Positions 1 to 10,548 of a stretch of DNA of 64,000 nucleotides are shown in pieces. The stretch is taken from positions 124,001 to 188,000 of the forward strand of contig JACKPO010000003.1 in the NCBI GenBank assembly GCA_024233515.1, given 5' to 3'. How positions within the stretch are numbered: the stretch's first letter is position 1; each line of letters begins with the position of its first letter. The stretch comes from Chlamydiales bacterium (GTDB lineage: Bacteria; Chlamydiota; Chlamydiia; Chlamydiales; Simkaniaceae). A program made the position numbers and the translations under genes. The notes beneath the pieces are model-generated. The model had not been told where the DNA came from, did not search any database, and was given only the letters and a program-made list of their open reading frames with translations.

Positions 1-990
1 TCCCGATCAAGCTTCAAGGAGTTTTTCATCTCTTTGAGGCCTTCACAAGAGGAGAATCTTATTAGAGTCCCTTTATTACTTCATCATATGCGCTCAATCA
101 TGAACTATGCGGAAATAAGAAAACCTTGGTTATCTCAAGAAGCGCTTTAACTTGGTAGAATGGATCCTCAATTGAACGCGCTGTTTTCTTTGCAGTTTCG
201 AGGTTTGTCTGAGCTCTAATTTTGAATTTCGCGCTCTAGCTTTAGGATGGATTCTTAATTGAATGCAGTTTCGAGGTTTGTCTGAGCCTCTACTTTTGCG
301 ATTTCAACAAGCGCTCTAGCTTGGTAGGATGGATTCTTAATTGAATGCACTGTTTTCTTTGCAGTTTCGAGGTTTGTCTGAGCCTCTACTTTTACGATTT
401 CAACAAGCGCTTGAGTTTGATAGGTTGGAGACTCAATTGAATACGCTGGCAGTTTCGAGGTTTGTCTGAGCCTCTACTTTTTACGATTTCCAATAAGCGC
501 TAGAGCGTGGCCGTATGGATCCCAATTTCTTGAACGCGCTGCTTTGCGTTTTCGAGGTCTGTCTTAGCCTCTACTTTTACGATTTCGAAAGCGCATGCGC
601 TTGGGAGGTTGGATCCTTAATTGAACGCGCTATTTCCTTTGCGTTTTCGAGGTCTGTCTTAGCCTCTAAAATTACGATTTCGACAAGCGCATATGCTTGG
701 TAGGATGGATGCTTAATTGAATACGCTGTTTTCTTTGCGGTTTCGAGGTCTGTCTGAGCCTCTACTCTAAAGATTTCAATAAACGCTTGTGCTTGATAGA
801 ATGGAACCTTAATTGAATACGCTGTTTTCTTTGCAGTTTCGAGGTCTGTCTTAGCCTCTACTTTTACGATTTCAACAAGCGCTTTAGCTTGGTAGGATGG
901 ATCCTTAATTGAACGCGCTGTTTCCTTTGCGTTTTTGAGGGTTGCCTGGGCTTCTACTCTTACTATAAGCACCCCTTGTAGATCTGTCCG
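1..990. repeat. 96-bp tandem coding repeats
   Basis: About nine degenerate units with a 96-bp period (for example units at 721 and 817 align over their length). On the minus strand each encodes roughly 32 residues ending EAxTDLETA. Between about 180 and 480 several units have internal deletions or shifts, so the frame is not maintained. Confidence 0.8.
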
Positions 991-1548
991 CATCTTTTTT
1001 TTTGCCTCTGCTATGAGAAAACTAATCTGGAAACCCTTGTTATTTTGAATGACGAAGGAGAATTGTCTATTGCAACGTTGTACAGATGCAAGGTCTTTAA
1101 CCGATAGAAATGAAAAATTTTATCCAAAATCTCACAGGGAAAAGGGTGTGTTTCTGTAGGGGGTATAAAGGTTTTTTCGCCCTCGGGATATAGCTGTGCT
1201 TCTGTTTTGACATCTGAATCGGAGCAGTCCTTGTTATTTTCACCTAGATTTGCTTTAAACAGCTGCTCCTCTTTGCTTTCCTCCCTCACTCATAGCACCT
1301 TGGCTATGAGATTCGTCTTTCAAGAAAATCTGATTTTGCCTCGTTTGCTTCTCGCTTTCCAAAAAATGTCCTGTACTAAGCAGCTGCTCAACAAGGCGAT
1401 CAATCATTGCAACTATCTTTCCAAGAAGTGGCATGGTTTCTATCCATCCTATTGTCCATGATACCCAACTTACAGAAGATTTTGCTGAGCGCTCATAAGA
1501 TCGATCGATCCCAGAAATCATTTGATAATAAGGATAAATTGAACTCAT
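1..1548 (-). pseudogene. Frameshifted effector-like gene A: shared N-terminal module, F-box-like segment, 96-bp repeats; runs off left edge
   Basis: The reading begins at 1548 with MSSIYPYYQMISGIDRSYE, nearly identical to the starts at 4170 and 6696, followed by the WxSWxIGWxETxPLLGKIV segment shared by all three. The frame shifts near 1289 into a stretch (1289-1011) containing FPCEILDKIFHFYRL, which resembles the first half of an F-box (LPxEILxxIF). It shifts again near 1015 into repeats of about 32 residues with the pattern A-K-x-T-A-x-S-I-K-x-P-x-Y-Q-A-x-A-x-x-E-I. Further shifts occur left of 577. The repeats look helical and TPR-like. Inference: a host-directed effector, broken now or read with indel errors. 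The F-box call rests on a short motif only. Confidence 0.55.
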
Positions 1549-1686
1549 GCCTTTCCCCGGTATGATTTATGCAAGGCATTATGGTATGCTAAGAAATTAA
1601 ATTCTAGTGGTTTTTTCTTGTCTTTTTCTTGGAGGAAGGCTTCTCTTCGAGGGTTATTTCCTGGATGCACCGGTCTACGTTCTTTT

Positions 1687-4170
1687 TCATACGTCGGAGC
1701 AACCAGTCATTTCCTGAGCTCTTTCGACTGCTTTCCAATCAAAGGACGATCTTGTGCACGGGTTAAGTCCATTGTTGATAAAAGCGGCTCGGAGGATTTT
1801 ATAATCATAAAACTGCATACCTAAAATGACTGGTTGCTTTGGCGTTTCTAAAGAAATAACGCACTCTTCTATTGCAGCAACAGTTTTTACCTGCAGGTTT
1901 TCATAGGAAGGAACTTGCTGGCGACGGGTAAATTTTTGCCAGGGGCCCCATGCGGCTAAATAGGCATTAAAGCTCTCTTCAGTCAATTCTTTTTTAATGG
2001 CTTGTTTATAGATTTCGATTTGCTCCTCTTTAAGCTGTGCACAATTTTCAAAGAGCATGCTACGATTATAGAAAAAGGAAGCTTAAAGTGATCAACAAGA
2101 GAGAGTCTCAATGCAAGTTGTACTTCTATTTCATCCACCCAAGTGAGGGTTTTCATGTGCTCTTTTGCCTTGGCATCTACTCTTTCAAGGAAGAAAAAGC
2201 TCTTTCCGATCTCTTTTAGAGATTCTTCGGTGATTTCTTCATCTTCTGCTTTTTGAAGGATTTGCATGGTTTCAAGATCATCTAATGCCAGGATGATTCG
2301 ATCATCACATGTTGAGAGCCCATTATGGATAATTGTTGCCGCTTTTTCTTTTAGCGCTGGTTTGTTTTCAAGTAGAATAAAGATCTCTCGAACTCTAAGG
2401 ACTAATGAGCTTCCCTTCTGATTTTTTATATTCTGCTGTGGCTGTTAATCTTTCGAAAAAGCTTTTAATATCAACAAGTTCATCCTCTCTAAAACCTGTG
2501 ATGTTAGGGAAGTTTCTATCGTCTTCAGGAAGAAGGTTTGTCCAAAAGTCGATCCCTTCTTCAAGTGTATTGAATAATTGATCTGTTAGGCTTCGTTGCA
2601 TACTAAACTGAAATGTAGTTCCAGGAGCATCTGTGGATAATAGCCTCTCAATAAGTCTGTTTGAGAACCTTGTGTTTGCGAGGTTTATTTGTCTTGCATG
2701 GCCATCTGCACAAGGTCCAAGCTGGGTTATCCAATTTGGGAAAGATGTTAGTCTTGTGCAACCTTCTAGATTAAGATCTCCTCCTACTTGGAGGTTTTCT
2801 GGTAGGGATTCTAAGTTTCTGCAGTGACTTAGATCAAGACTTCCTCCTACTTGGAAGTTTTCTGGTAGGGATTCTAAGTTTCTGCAGTCATTTAGAGAAA
2901 GATTTCCTCCTACTTTGAGGTTTTCTGGTAGGGATTTTAAGCTGCTGCAGCCACCTAGATAAAGATTTCGATTTTCTCCTACTTGGAAGTTATCTGGTAG
3001 GGATTCTAAGTTTCTGCAGCCAGTTAGATCAAGACTTCCTCCTACTTGGAGGTTTTCTGGTAGGGATTCTAATTTTCTGCAGTGTCTTAGACAAAGATCT
3101 CTTCCTACTTGGAGTTTTTTTGGTAGGGATTCTAAGTCTCTGCAGCCACTTAGATCTCTATCTACTTGAAGGTTTTCTGGTAGGGATTTTTAAGCTGCTG
3201 CAACCTTCTAGATTAAGATCTCCTCCTACTTTGAGGTTTTCTGTAGGGATTTTAAGCTGCTGCAGTCTCTTAGATAAAGATCTCCTCCTACTTTTGAGGT
3301 TTTCTGGTAGGGATTTTAAGCTGCTGCAGCCACTTAGATAAAGATTTTCTCTTACTTGGTTTTCTGGTAGGGATTTTTAAGCTGCTGCAGCCACTTAGAT
3401 AAAGATTTTCTCTTACTTGGAGGTTTTCTGGTAGGGATTTTAAGCTGCTGCAGTCAGTTAGAGAAAGATCTCTTCCTACTTGGAGGTTTCTTGGGAGACT
3501 TGTTAAATTCAGGTGCTTAGGTAGAACAAGACTTCCTCCTACTTTGAGGTTTTCTGGTAGGGATTTTGCTGCTGCAGTGACTTAGATCAAGATTTCCTCC
3601 TACTTTGAGGTTTTCTGGTAGGGATTTTAAGCTGCTGCAGTCTCTTAGGCAAAGATTTCCTCCTACTTTGAGGTTTCCTACTAATTTCCTGCATTTTATT
3701 AGCTTAAGATTTCCACATATTCGTAGGTTTTCTGGAAGGACTGTTTCTTCACTGCCAGAACATAATAGTTTAAGCTTTCCTTCTAATATATGGAGCTCTT
3801 CTGGCAGGTGTTTTAGCATTGGGCCAGAAGTTAGATCAAGATCTCCGAGAACGATAACTGAATTTGGGAGTTTATAACCTTTATCCATTGCCTTCAGGAA
3901 CTCGTCTGAAGTAAATATCCTGGAGGCAAAGTGATTTGTTAGAGTTTTTGTAAGCCATGAAAAAGAGCGTTGGAACTCAGGAATTTCTTGGTTTTTAATA
4001 AGCACTTGTTCTGCATAACGATCGATAAGTTCAACAATCTTTCCTAGAAGCGGTAATGTCTCTAGCCAGCCGATCGACCAAGAGATCCACCTAATACTAG
4101 ACTTAGCCGAGCGCTCATAGGATCGATCGATCCCAGAAATCATTTGATAATAAGGATAAATTGAACTCAT
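1687..4170 (-). pseudogene. Frameshifted LRR-NEL (IpaH/SspH-type E3 ubiquitin ligase) gene, copy B
   Basis: Copy B starts at 4170 with the shared N-terminal module. Leucine-rich repeats of 21 residues follow (LPENLKVGGNLDLSxCSSL pattern, 3780-2660), then a region that reads as a NEL domain in broken frames. Its marks are FSNRLIERLL..FQFSM at the start (about 2640), STCDDRIILAL with the candidate catalytic Cys codon at 2307-2309, LTWVDEIEVQLALRL (about 2130), and AWGPWQKF (about 1950). These match the family motifs CxD, FVDEIEVYL and WGPW of IpaH/SspH ligases, which transfer ubiquitin to host proteins after type III secretion. A two-base loss near 2414, relative to copy C, creates a stop. Several other indels lie in the repeats. 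Confidence 0.7.
2640..3760. repeat. 63-bp LRR-coding tandem repeats in copy B
   Basis: About 17 units of roughly 63 bp encode 21-residue LRRs on the minus strand. Unit lengths vary by one to a few bases (for example one extra T near 3190), which breaks the frame in places. Confidence 0.8.
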
Positions 4171-4268
4171 GCCTTTCCCCGGTATGATTTATGCGAGGCA
4201 TTATGGCATGCTAAGAAATTAAATTCTAGGTGGCTTTTTCTTGGAGGGAGGCTTCTCTTCGAGGTTTA

Positions 4269-4429
4269 TAGCTAAAGTAGTTTAAAATAGTAACAATTCA
4301 TCCAGATCTTTTCTCCGAAAATTTTACGCTCGATCTTGCTGGCTTACACGAAGCCAGCTTCGCTCTCCGCGCTTCATTTTCAATGAAAATCTTCTGTCCA
4401 ATGATTACTATTTTAAACTAATTCAGCTA
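4269..4429. mobile_element. MITE 1: 161-bp fold-back element with TA target duplication
   Basis: The ends are inverted repeats (TAGCTAAAGTAGTTTAAAAT at left, 23 of 25 bases matching the right end). The inner arms also pair imperfectly to a central GCTGGCTTacacgAAGCCAGC apex. It is flanked by TA at 4267-4268 and 4430-4431. The duplicated sequence at 1645-1665 is the empty site with a single TA at 1655-1656. It lies between the stop of copy C and the start of copy B. It carries no ORF, so an IS630/mariner-like or IS5-like transposase elsewhere must have moved it. Confidence 0.8.
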
Positions 4430-4461
4430 TATTTCCTGGATGCACCGGTCTACGTTCTTTT

Positions 4462-6696
4462 TCATACGTCGGAGCAACCAGTCATTTCCTGAGCTCTTTC
4501 GACTGCTTTTCCAATCAAAGGACGATCTTGTGCACGGGTTAAGTCCATTGTTGATAAAAGCGGCTCGGAGGATTTTATAATCATAAAACTGCATACCTAA
4601 AATGACTGGTTGCTTTGGCGTTTCTAAAGAAATAACGCACCTTCTATTGCAGCAACAGTTTTACCTGCAGGTTTTCATAGGAAGGAACTTGCTGGCGACG
4701 GGTAAATTTTTGCCAGGGCCCCATGCGGCTAAATAGGCATTAAAGCTGTCAACAGTCAATTCTTTTAATGGCTTGTTTATAGATTTCGATTTGCTCCTCT
4801 TTGCTGTGCACAATTTTCAAAGAGCATGCTACGAGTAGAAAAAGGAAGCTTAAAGTGATCAACAAGAGAGAGTCCTCAATGCAAGTTGTACTTCTATTTC
4901 ATCCACCCAAGTGAGGGTTTTCATGTGCTCTTTGCCTTGGCATCTACTCTTCAAGGAAGAAAAGCTCTTCCGATCTCTTTAGAGATTCTTCGGTGATTTC
5001 TTCATCTTCTGCTTTTTGAAGGATTTGCATGGTTTCAAGATCATCTAATGCCAGGATGATTCGATCATCACATGTTGAGAGCCCATTATGGATAATTGTT
5101 GCCGCTTTTTTCTTTTAGCGCTGGTTTGTTTTCAAGTAGAATAAAGATCTCTCGAACTCTAAGGACTAATGAGCTTCTCCCTTCTGATTTTTATATTCTG
5201 CTGTGGCTGTTAATCTTTCTGAAAAAGCTTTTTAATATCAACAAGTTCATCCCTCTAAAACCTGTGATGTTAGGAAGTTTCTATCGTCTTCAGGAAGAAG
5301 GTTTGTCCAAAAATTGATCCTGTCTTCAAGTGTATTGAATAATTGATCTGTTAGGCTTCGTTGTATTACTAAACTGAAATGTGGTTCCAGGAGCATCTGT
5401 GGATAATAGCCTCTCAATAAGTCTGCTTGAGAACCCTGTGTTTGCGAGGTTTATTTGTCTTGCATGGCCATCTACACAAGGTCCAAGCTGGGTTATCCAA
5501 TGTGGTAAAGATGTTAGTCTTGTGCAACCTTCTAGATTAAGATCTCCTCCTACTTGGAGGTTTTCTGGTAGGATTCTAAGTTTCTGCAGTGACTTAGATC
5601 AAGACTTCCTCCTACTTGGAGGTTTCTCTGGTAGGATTCTAAGTTTCTGCAGTGACTTAGATCAAGACTCCTCCTACTTGGAGGTTTTCTGGTAGGGATT
5701 CTAAGTTTCTGCAGTGACTTAGATCAAGACTTCCTCCTACTTGGAGGTTTTCTGGTAGGGATTCTAAGTTTCTGCAGTGACTTAGATCAAGACTTCCTCC
5801 TACTTGGAGGTTTTCTGGTAGGGATTCTAAGTTTCTGCAGTGACTTAGATCAAGACTTCCTCCTACTTGGAAGTTTTCTGGTAGGGATTCTAAGTTTCTG
5901 CAGTCATTTAGAGAAAGATTTCCTCCTACTTTGAGGTTTTCTGGTAGGGATTTTAAGCTGCTGCAGCCACCTAGATAAAGATTTCGATTTTCTCCTACTT
6001 GGAAGTTATCTGGTAGGGATTCTAAGTTTCTGCAGCCAGTTAGATCAAGACTTCCTCCTACTTGGAGGTTTTCTGGTAGGGATTTTAAGCTGCTGCAACC
6101 TTCTAGATTAAGATCTCCTCCTACTTGGAGGTTTTCTGGTAGGGATTTTAAGCTGCTGCAGTCTCTTAGGCAAAGATTTCCTCCTACTTTGAGGTTTCCT
6201 ACTAATTTCCTGCATTTTATTAGCTTAAGATTTCCACATATTCGTAGGTTTTCTGGAAGGACTGTTTCTTCACTGCCAGAACATAATAGTTTAAGCTTTC
6301 CTTCTTCTAATATATGGAGCTCTTCTGGCAGGTGTGTTTTAGCATTGGGCCAGAAGTTAGATCAAGATCTCCGAGAACGATAACTGAATTTGGGAGTTTA
6401 TAACCTTTATCCATTGCCTTCAGGAACTCGTCTGAAGTAAATATCCTGGAGGCAAAGTGATTTGTTAGAGTTTTTGTAAGCCATGAAAAAGAGCGTTGGC
6501 ACTCAGGAATTTCTTGGTTTTTAATAAGCACTTGTTCTGCATAACGATCGATAAGTTCAACAATCTTTCCTAGAAGCGGTAATGTCTCTAGCCAGCCGAT
6601 CGACCAAGAGATCCACCTAATACTAGACTTAGCCGAGCGCTCATAAGATCGATCGATCCCAGAAATCATTTGATAATAAGGATAAATTGAACTCAT
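4462..6696 (-). pseudogene. Frameshifted LRR-NEL (IpaH/SspH-type E3 ubiquitin ligase) gene, copy C
   Basis: Copy C has the same architecture as copy B: shared N-terminal module from 6696, LRRs from about 6300 to 5530, NEL-like region 5400-4462 with the candidate catalytic Cys codon at 5070-5072 in the STCDDR motif. It retains the frame SEGRSSLVLRVREI near 5180 that copy B has lost, but loses frame elsewhere. Many homopolymers are one base shorter than in copy B (4960-4985). Each copy keeps frame in places where the other does not, so a functional parent is likely and some shifts may be sequencing errors. Confidence 0.7.
5530..5890. repeat. Recently expanded identical 63-bp LRR units
   Basis: Five near-identical units (starting with GTGACTTAGATCAAGACT at about 5589, 5652, 5714, 5777 and 5840) sit in tandem, whereas copy B has only one such unit at 2825. 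This indicates recent slippage or unequal crossover within the LRR array. Confidence 0.75.
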
Positions 6697-6756
6697 GCCT
6701 TTCCCCGGTATGATTTATGCGGGGCATTATGGCATGCTAAGAAATTAAATTCTAGG
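6697..6756 (-). promoter_or_regulatory. Conserved 60-bp upstream block of the effector family
   Basis: The 60 bases before the start codon are almost identical before all three copies (1549-1608, 4171-4230, 6697-6756). The block includes a GGGGAAAGG ribosome-binding site just before ATG and a GGCATTATGGCATGC stretch further upstream. Conservation suggests a shared promoter or operator, but I cannot place -35/-10 boxes confidently. Confidence 0.45.
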
Positions 6757-8024
6757 TGGCTTTTTCTTGGAGGGAGGCTTCTCTTCTGGGGCTGAAGTGG
6801 ATCAGGACAGCGCCGATCCAGATGGCGAAGAGGGCGAAGGGGCCCCAGGAATAGGCATAAGGGAGCTTCTCAGGAGAAAAGAAACCGAGGGCGATGACGA
6901 AGAGGGAGGCGAAGGCCTTGGCGCTTCGGTAAGCGAAGACATCGATGACCGCTTTGGCTTTGAACTTTTCGTCGGTTTTTAGGGGGACGTAGAGCATCTC
7001 TTTGAGGATATTAAAGATGGAGTAGTCGAAGGATTTGACGACGCTGAAGCTGTAGGTGATAACGGCAAAGGTGGGATTAAGAAGGGTAAGGGCAGCATTG
7101 CCAAGAAGAATCCCGGGAACCACGAAGTGATTTTTTCCGGAGTCCCATAAACTGGACGAGGAGAAAAGTCGCAAAGAACTGGAGGCAGAGTTTACAAGTG
7201 TTGATCATCCCCCATAGACGACCATAAAACTCGGTCCGAAGATCTTGCACAGGGTAGCGCGTTTGGAGGAAGGTGTTGAACTGGAAGTCCATGATTGTTG
7301 TCGAAAGCTGCATGAGGATCACAATGGCGAGGATAAACTTAAGGCCCGGTTGGAGCGGATGAGCTTAAAGCCCCCTTTTCGCTTGTTTAATTTCGAGGTG
7401 ATCGCTGCTCTCCATTCCAGAACGCTTAAGCATTTGGTGGTAGGCGGCAATAAAGAAAAGGTAGAGAGGGATGGTTAAATAGAGAAGGTGCTCTGAGCCC
7501 AGTTTCACGGCAAAGAAACTGGGAACTAAACTTCCAAAAATCGCCCCGATCCCTGAAACTCCGAAAAGGATCCCGTAGAGGTACTTTGCTTTTGACATCT
7601 CGGTTTTGGTGTGGATTACCGACCAAAGCTGCTGGAACATGAGTAGAACATAGATGTCTTTTCCACACATAGAGAAGAAACGCCAGCGGTGGAACTGATT
7701 CACATATAGGCCCCAGAGAGAGCATTGATCCCCATGGTTGCAAAGATGGTGCAGAGGAACATCCGAAAGCACCCGAGCTTCGAAAGAAACCGATTATAGA
7801 GGGTAACCACCACAAAATTCAGCGGAACGGTTAGGAGCCACGCGTAAGGATAAAGTTTAACACTATAGTGGGCTAAAAAGATCGAGTTGCTTGTCGGCTT
7901 CGTGATCGCATATTCAGCGGTAATAAAAACCGCAGAGCATCGCGAAGAAGAGGAAGAACCGCTGCCCACTCGAGTACTTCTGGAACTCCCCTTGGATCTG
8001 TCTATAAACTTTTTGGATCATCAT
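6752..8024 (-). pseudogene. Frameshifted NTT/MFS-like transporter
   Basis: Several overlapping frames together read as a multi-membrane-segment transporter of about 420 residues starting MMIQKVYRQIQGEFQKYSS at 8024. The segment SIFNILKEMLYVPLKTDEK..KAKAVIDVFAYR resembles the conserved region of ATP/ADP translocases (compare the intact protein at 56008, DSTKEMAYIPLDQESKVKGKAAIDMVG). Frames break near 7945 (a T-run one base short), 7725, 7365 and 7140. It is therefore a relative of nucleotide transporters that is either decayed or damaged by indel errors. Substrate unknown. Confidence 0.6.
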
Positions 8025-8042
8025 GGGAGGGAGTATACCATA

Positions 8043-9301
8043 CTACTCCGTAGGATCCTCATTAAAAAATTTTCCGTACTTCAGGGGCTCACCGTGGCAG
8101 TAAGGGGCGTAGGTGTTGAAGTAAGTGATCCGCTGCCCGATTGAAGGGTGAGAGGCGCGGAAGAGCATATAAATTTTTCCAGGCCAGGGATAGCCAAGGT
8201 TACTACTCTGCATCTTCACAAAGCCGGTGGCGGCAGAGTGGTTAAAGTGAGTGAGCTCCAGACCAAATGTATCAGCGTTATGCTCAAGCTTCTGGGAGAA
8301 AAGGTTCGCCGCTGGTGCCAAAAGGATGGAGAAAAAATCCGTAGAGGAAAAAAATCAGAGGAAGGGAGGCAATATTGGCCATTTGACTAAAACCGAACTG
8401 CTTTTCAAACTTTCGAAGGCACCACCGTCCACTGAGGTGAATCAGGTAGAGGGTGACGATCGATAAAAGGGTGTAGAACCCAAGGCCCCACCACATATGG
8501 TGAAGGACATAGTGTCCCATCTCATGTCCCATCACAAAGAGGAGTTGATCTTCAGAGAGGTTTTTAATCGCGGTATCCCAAATCACAATGCGCTTAGTGG
8601 GACCAACCCCCGTAACATAAGCGTTGATCTGGTTGGTGTCAGCGGCCTTGTCAACTTCATAGATGTGACTCCCTTGAATCCCAGCGCGGGAAGCGAGGTT
8701 AAGGATCTTTTGCTCGAGCACTTTATCTTGCATAGGCCCAAACTTGTTAAAGAGAGGGCGACCCAAATCGGTTGGACAATGACTAAAAAGACAATCAAGG
8801 GAAGGTTAAGATTCCAAAGTAGAGCCACCATCTCGTGGGACTTTTACGGATCACGGCATACAGGATCCAAACAATGATCAGCCCCATGAATGTTGAGATC
8901 CCTGTCCCGATCAGGTAGTGATTGAGCCAACGACCAATGGGTTGGTTCGAAAGACCATATTGGTGGGGACGGATATATCCCGCATAGTAGTCGAGAGGAA
9001 GGGTGAGGATGGCGGTAATGATAAGATAGAGAAGAGCAAAGAGCATGGTATGTAGAAACCATCGCTGAGTCACCCCATCGCAAAAACGTCTAAGTCTTGC
9101 AGCAAATCCTGAAAACAAAATGAGCGCTGGAATTGCAAGGCCCCAGAGGTTTTGTACAACCCAGAGGATGTTCCCACTCTTGTAAAACGAAATCGCCTTT
9201 TCGGTGGGGGCAGGAACGGGAACGGGTGGCATATCGCATTGATTCGCGTAACTAGCACTTGCAACGAGTAGAAAGAGTCCAAATAGTATCCACTTTTTCA
9301 T
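8043..9301 (-). pseudogene. Frameshifted M48-family membrane zinc peptidase (Ste24-like)
   Basis: The start at 9301 gives a signal peptide and several membrane segments. The frame shifts around 8810 and 8760 into a stretch with the metalloprotease motif HEMGHYVLHH (zinc-binding HExxH), and again near 8300 into EHNADTFGLEL, which carries the third zinc ligand E of the M48 ExxAD motif. All active-site parts are present but spread over three or more frames. M48 CAAX-protease-like enzymes cleave membrane or prenylated peptides. One-base indels explain each break, so sequencing error is possible. Confidence 0.7.
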
Positions 9302-10548
9302 GCTAGAACATCCACTTCGGTTAATTGTTTTCTAAGCTCCATTTCATAGGGTGGAGCCACATAGACCCAGCTCCGCTCTTTTGGCGGAACGGAGACCTCG
9401 CTAAAGTCATCTCCAATCCCCACACTTCCATCGAGTTTTAGGACGGGAAAATCCATCTCTGTCTTCTTCCGCTTCTTCTTTGAAATTTCCCAATGAATCT
9501 GATCCTCTGGAATTCCAAAATCGTGGCTCGGATCAGGGGGTGAGGTAAGCGCGATTGCGCGGAAGCGGGTATCTCTCACATAAAGGCAACGGGCATCGAA
9601 ATGACCAGGATGGGTTTCATCACGAGAAGCGCGGTTAAGCTCTGAGAGGACTTCGTTATCGGTCATCGAAACATAGCGATCGAGATCACTTCCCAGATCG
9701 TAATAGATCGTCTCCATAAAGCGGGCGAGATGGAACGCGTACGACTTCACACTTGAATATTGATAGAGACGCTTGTGCATATAGTGACGAGCAAGGAGAA
9801 GGGCCTCACACGACTCAATCCCGTTTTCCTCGACACCGAGGGCGAGATTTCCATTAGGGGTAACAATGATCTTGAGCATTTCAATGAGCTGATGGTAATC
9901 GAAGAGGCCATAGGCAAGACCAGTGCACTGAGAATCTCTCAGCAGATAATCGATCCGATCGGCGCCAAAAAAGTCTCCCGTGACAATCTCTGTGACCACC
10001 CGCTCCCAAGGGGTAAACTCCCCTTCGAACTTCTTTTCACCAAGAGCAATCTTCATCACATCGAGGCGAACATCGCGGCTAATTCCATCTTTAAGAGAGT
10101 CAGCTGAAAATGCCTCCCAAACCGGATCAAGATAAGAGCTTTCCATGATCTTCTGCGTCCACACTTCATGTCCTCCCTTTCCGAGGAGGCGATGTTCAGC
10201 AACGTGGCTAAAGGGGAGGTGTCCTAGATCGTGGCAAAGGGCTCCGAGTCGGAGGACCCGGCGCCAATACCGGTACTCATGACTCCCAAAACGGGGCATC
10301 ATCTCTTGCAATTTTTTCGGAAGGTCTCCAGAAGTAATCTCATCATAGATCCGCGTGGCAAGTTCCATCACACCGAGCGAATGTTCAAACCGCCGATGGG
10401 TTCCTCCAGGATAAACAAAGTAGGTTACCCCTAACTGATGGATATAGTGAAGGCGTTGAAACGGCGCGGTATTGATGAGGAGGCTCTCTACTTCATCGAC
10501 GTGGATAAAGCGGTGGACCGAATCATAGATTTTCTTAATTTGCCCCAT
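9298..10548 (-). CDS. HD-domain phosphohydrolase (dNTPase-like)
   Basis: 416 residues. The N-terminal half has the metal-binding HD signature: HRRFEHSLGV near residue 51-60, then CHDLGHLPFSH with H106 and D107, and a later GADRIDYLLRD segment. This is the YdhJ/dGTPase-like branch of HD hydrolases, which act on nucleotides, but the substrate cannot be told from sequence. The start is supported by GGAAGGAATTCT before ATG. It overlaps the antiporter gene by 14 bp, so the two are probably co-transcribed. It is the first intact gene after the frameshifted left block. Confidence 0.85.
   Translation of the reverse strand: MGQIKKIYDSVHRFIHVDEVESLLINTAPFQRLHYIHQLGVTYFVYPGGTHRRFEHSLGVMELATRIYDEITSGDLPKKLQEMMPRFGSHEYRYWRRVLRLGALCHDLGHLPFSHVAEHRLLGKGGHEVWTQKIMESSYLDPVWEAFSADSLKDGISRDVRLDVMKIALGEKKFEGEFTPWERVVTEIVTGDFFGADRIDYLLRDSQCTGLAYGLFDYHQLIEMLKIIVTPNGNLALGVEENGIESCEALLLARHYMHKRLYQYSSVKSYAFHLARFMETIYYDLGSDLDRYVSMTDNEVLSELNRASRDETHPGHFDARCLYVRDTRFRAIALTSPPDPSHDFGIPEDQIHWEISKKKRKKTEMDFPVLKLDGSVGIGDDFSEVSVPPKERSWVYVAPPYEMELRKQLTEVDVLA

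Noticed and set aside
1..990. CRISPR array
   Set aside because: The 96-bp units are coding repeats without constant-length spacers, and no cas genes are present.
2640..6180. CRISPR-like arrays in the 63-bp repeats
   Set aside because: The repeats encode LRRs and continue directly into coding sequence.
1549..6756. Insertion sequence between the effector copies
   Set aside because: No transposase ORF or terminal inverted repeats other than those of MITE 1; the pattern is a tandem duplication.
6767..6982. Acidic plus-strand ORF (EEGEGAPGIG..)
   Set aside because: It is antisense to the transporter pseudogene and has no ribosome-binding site.
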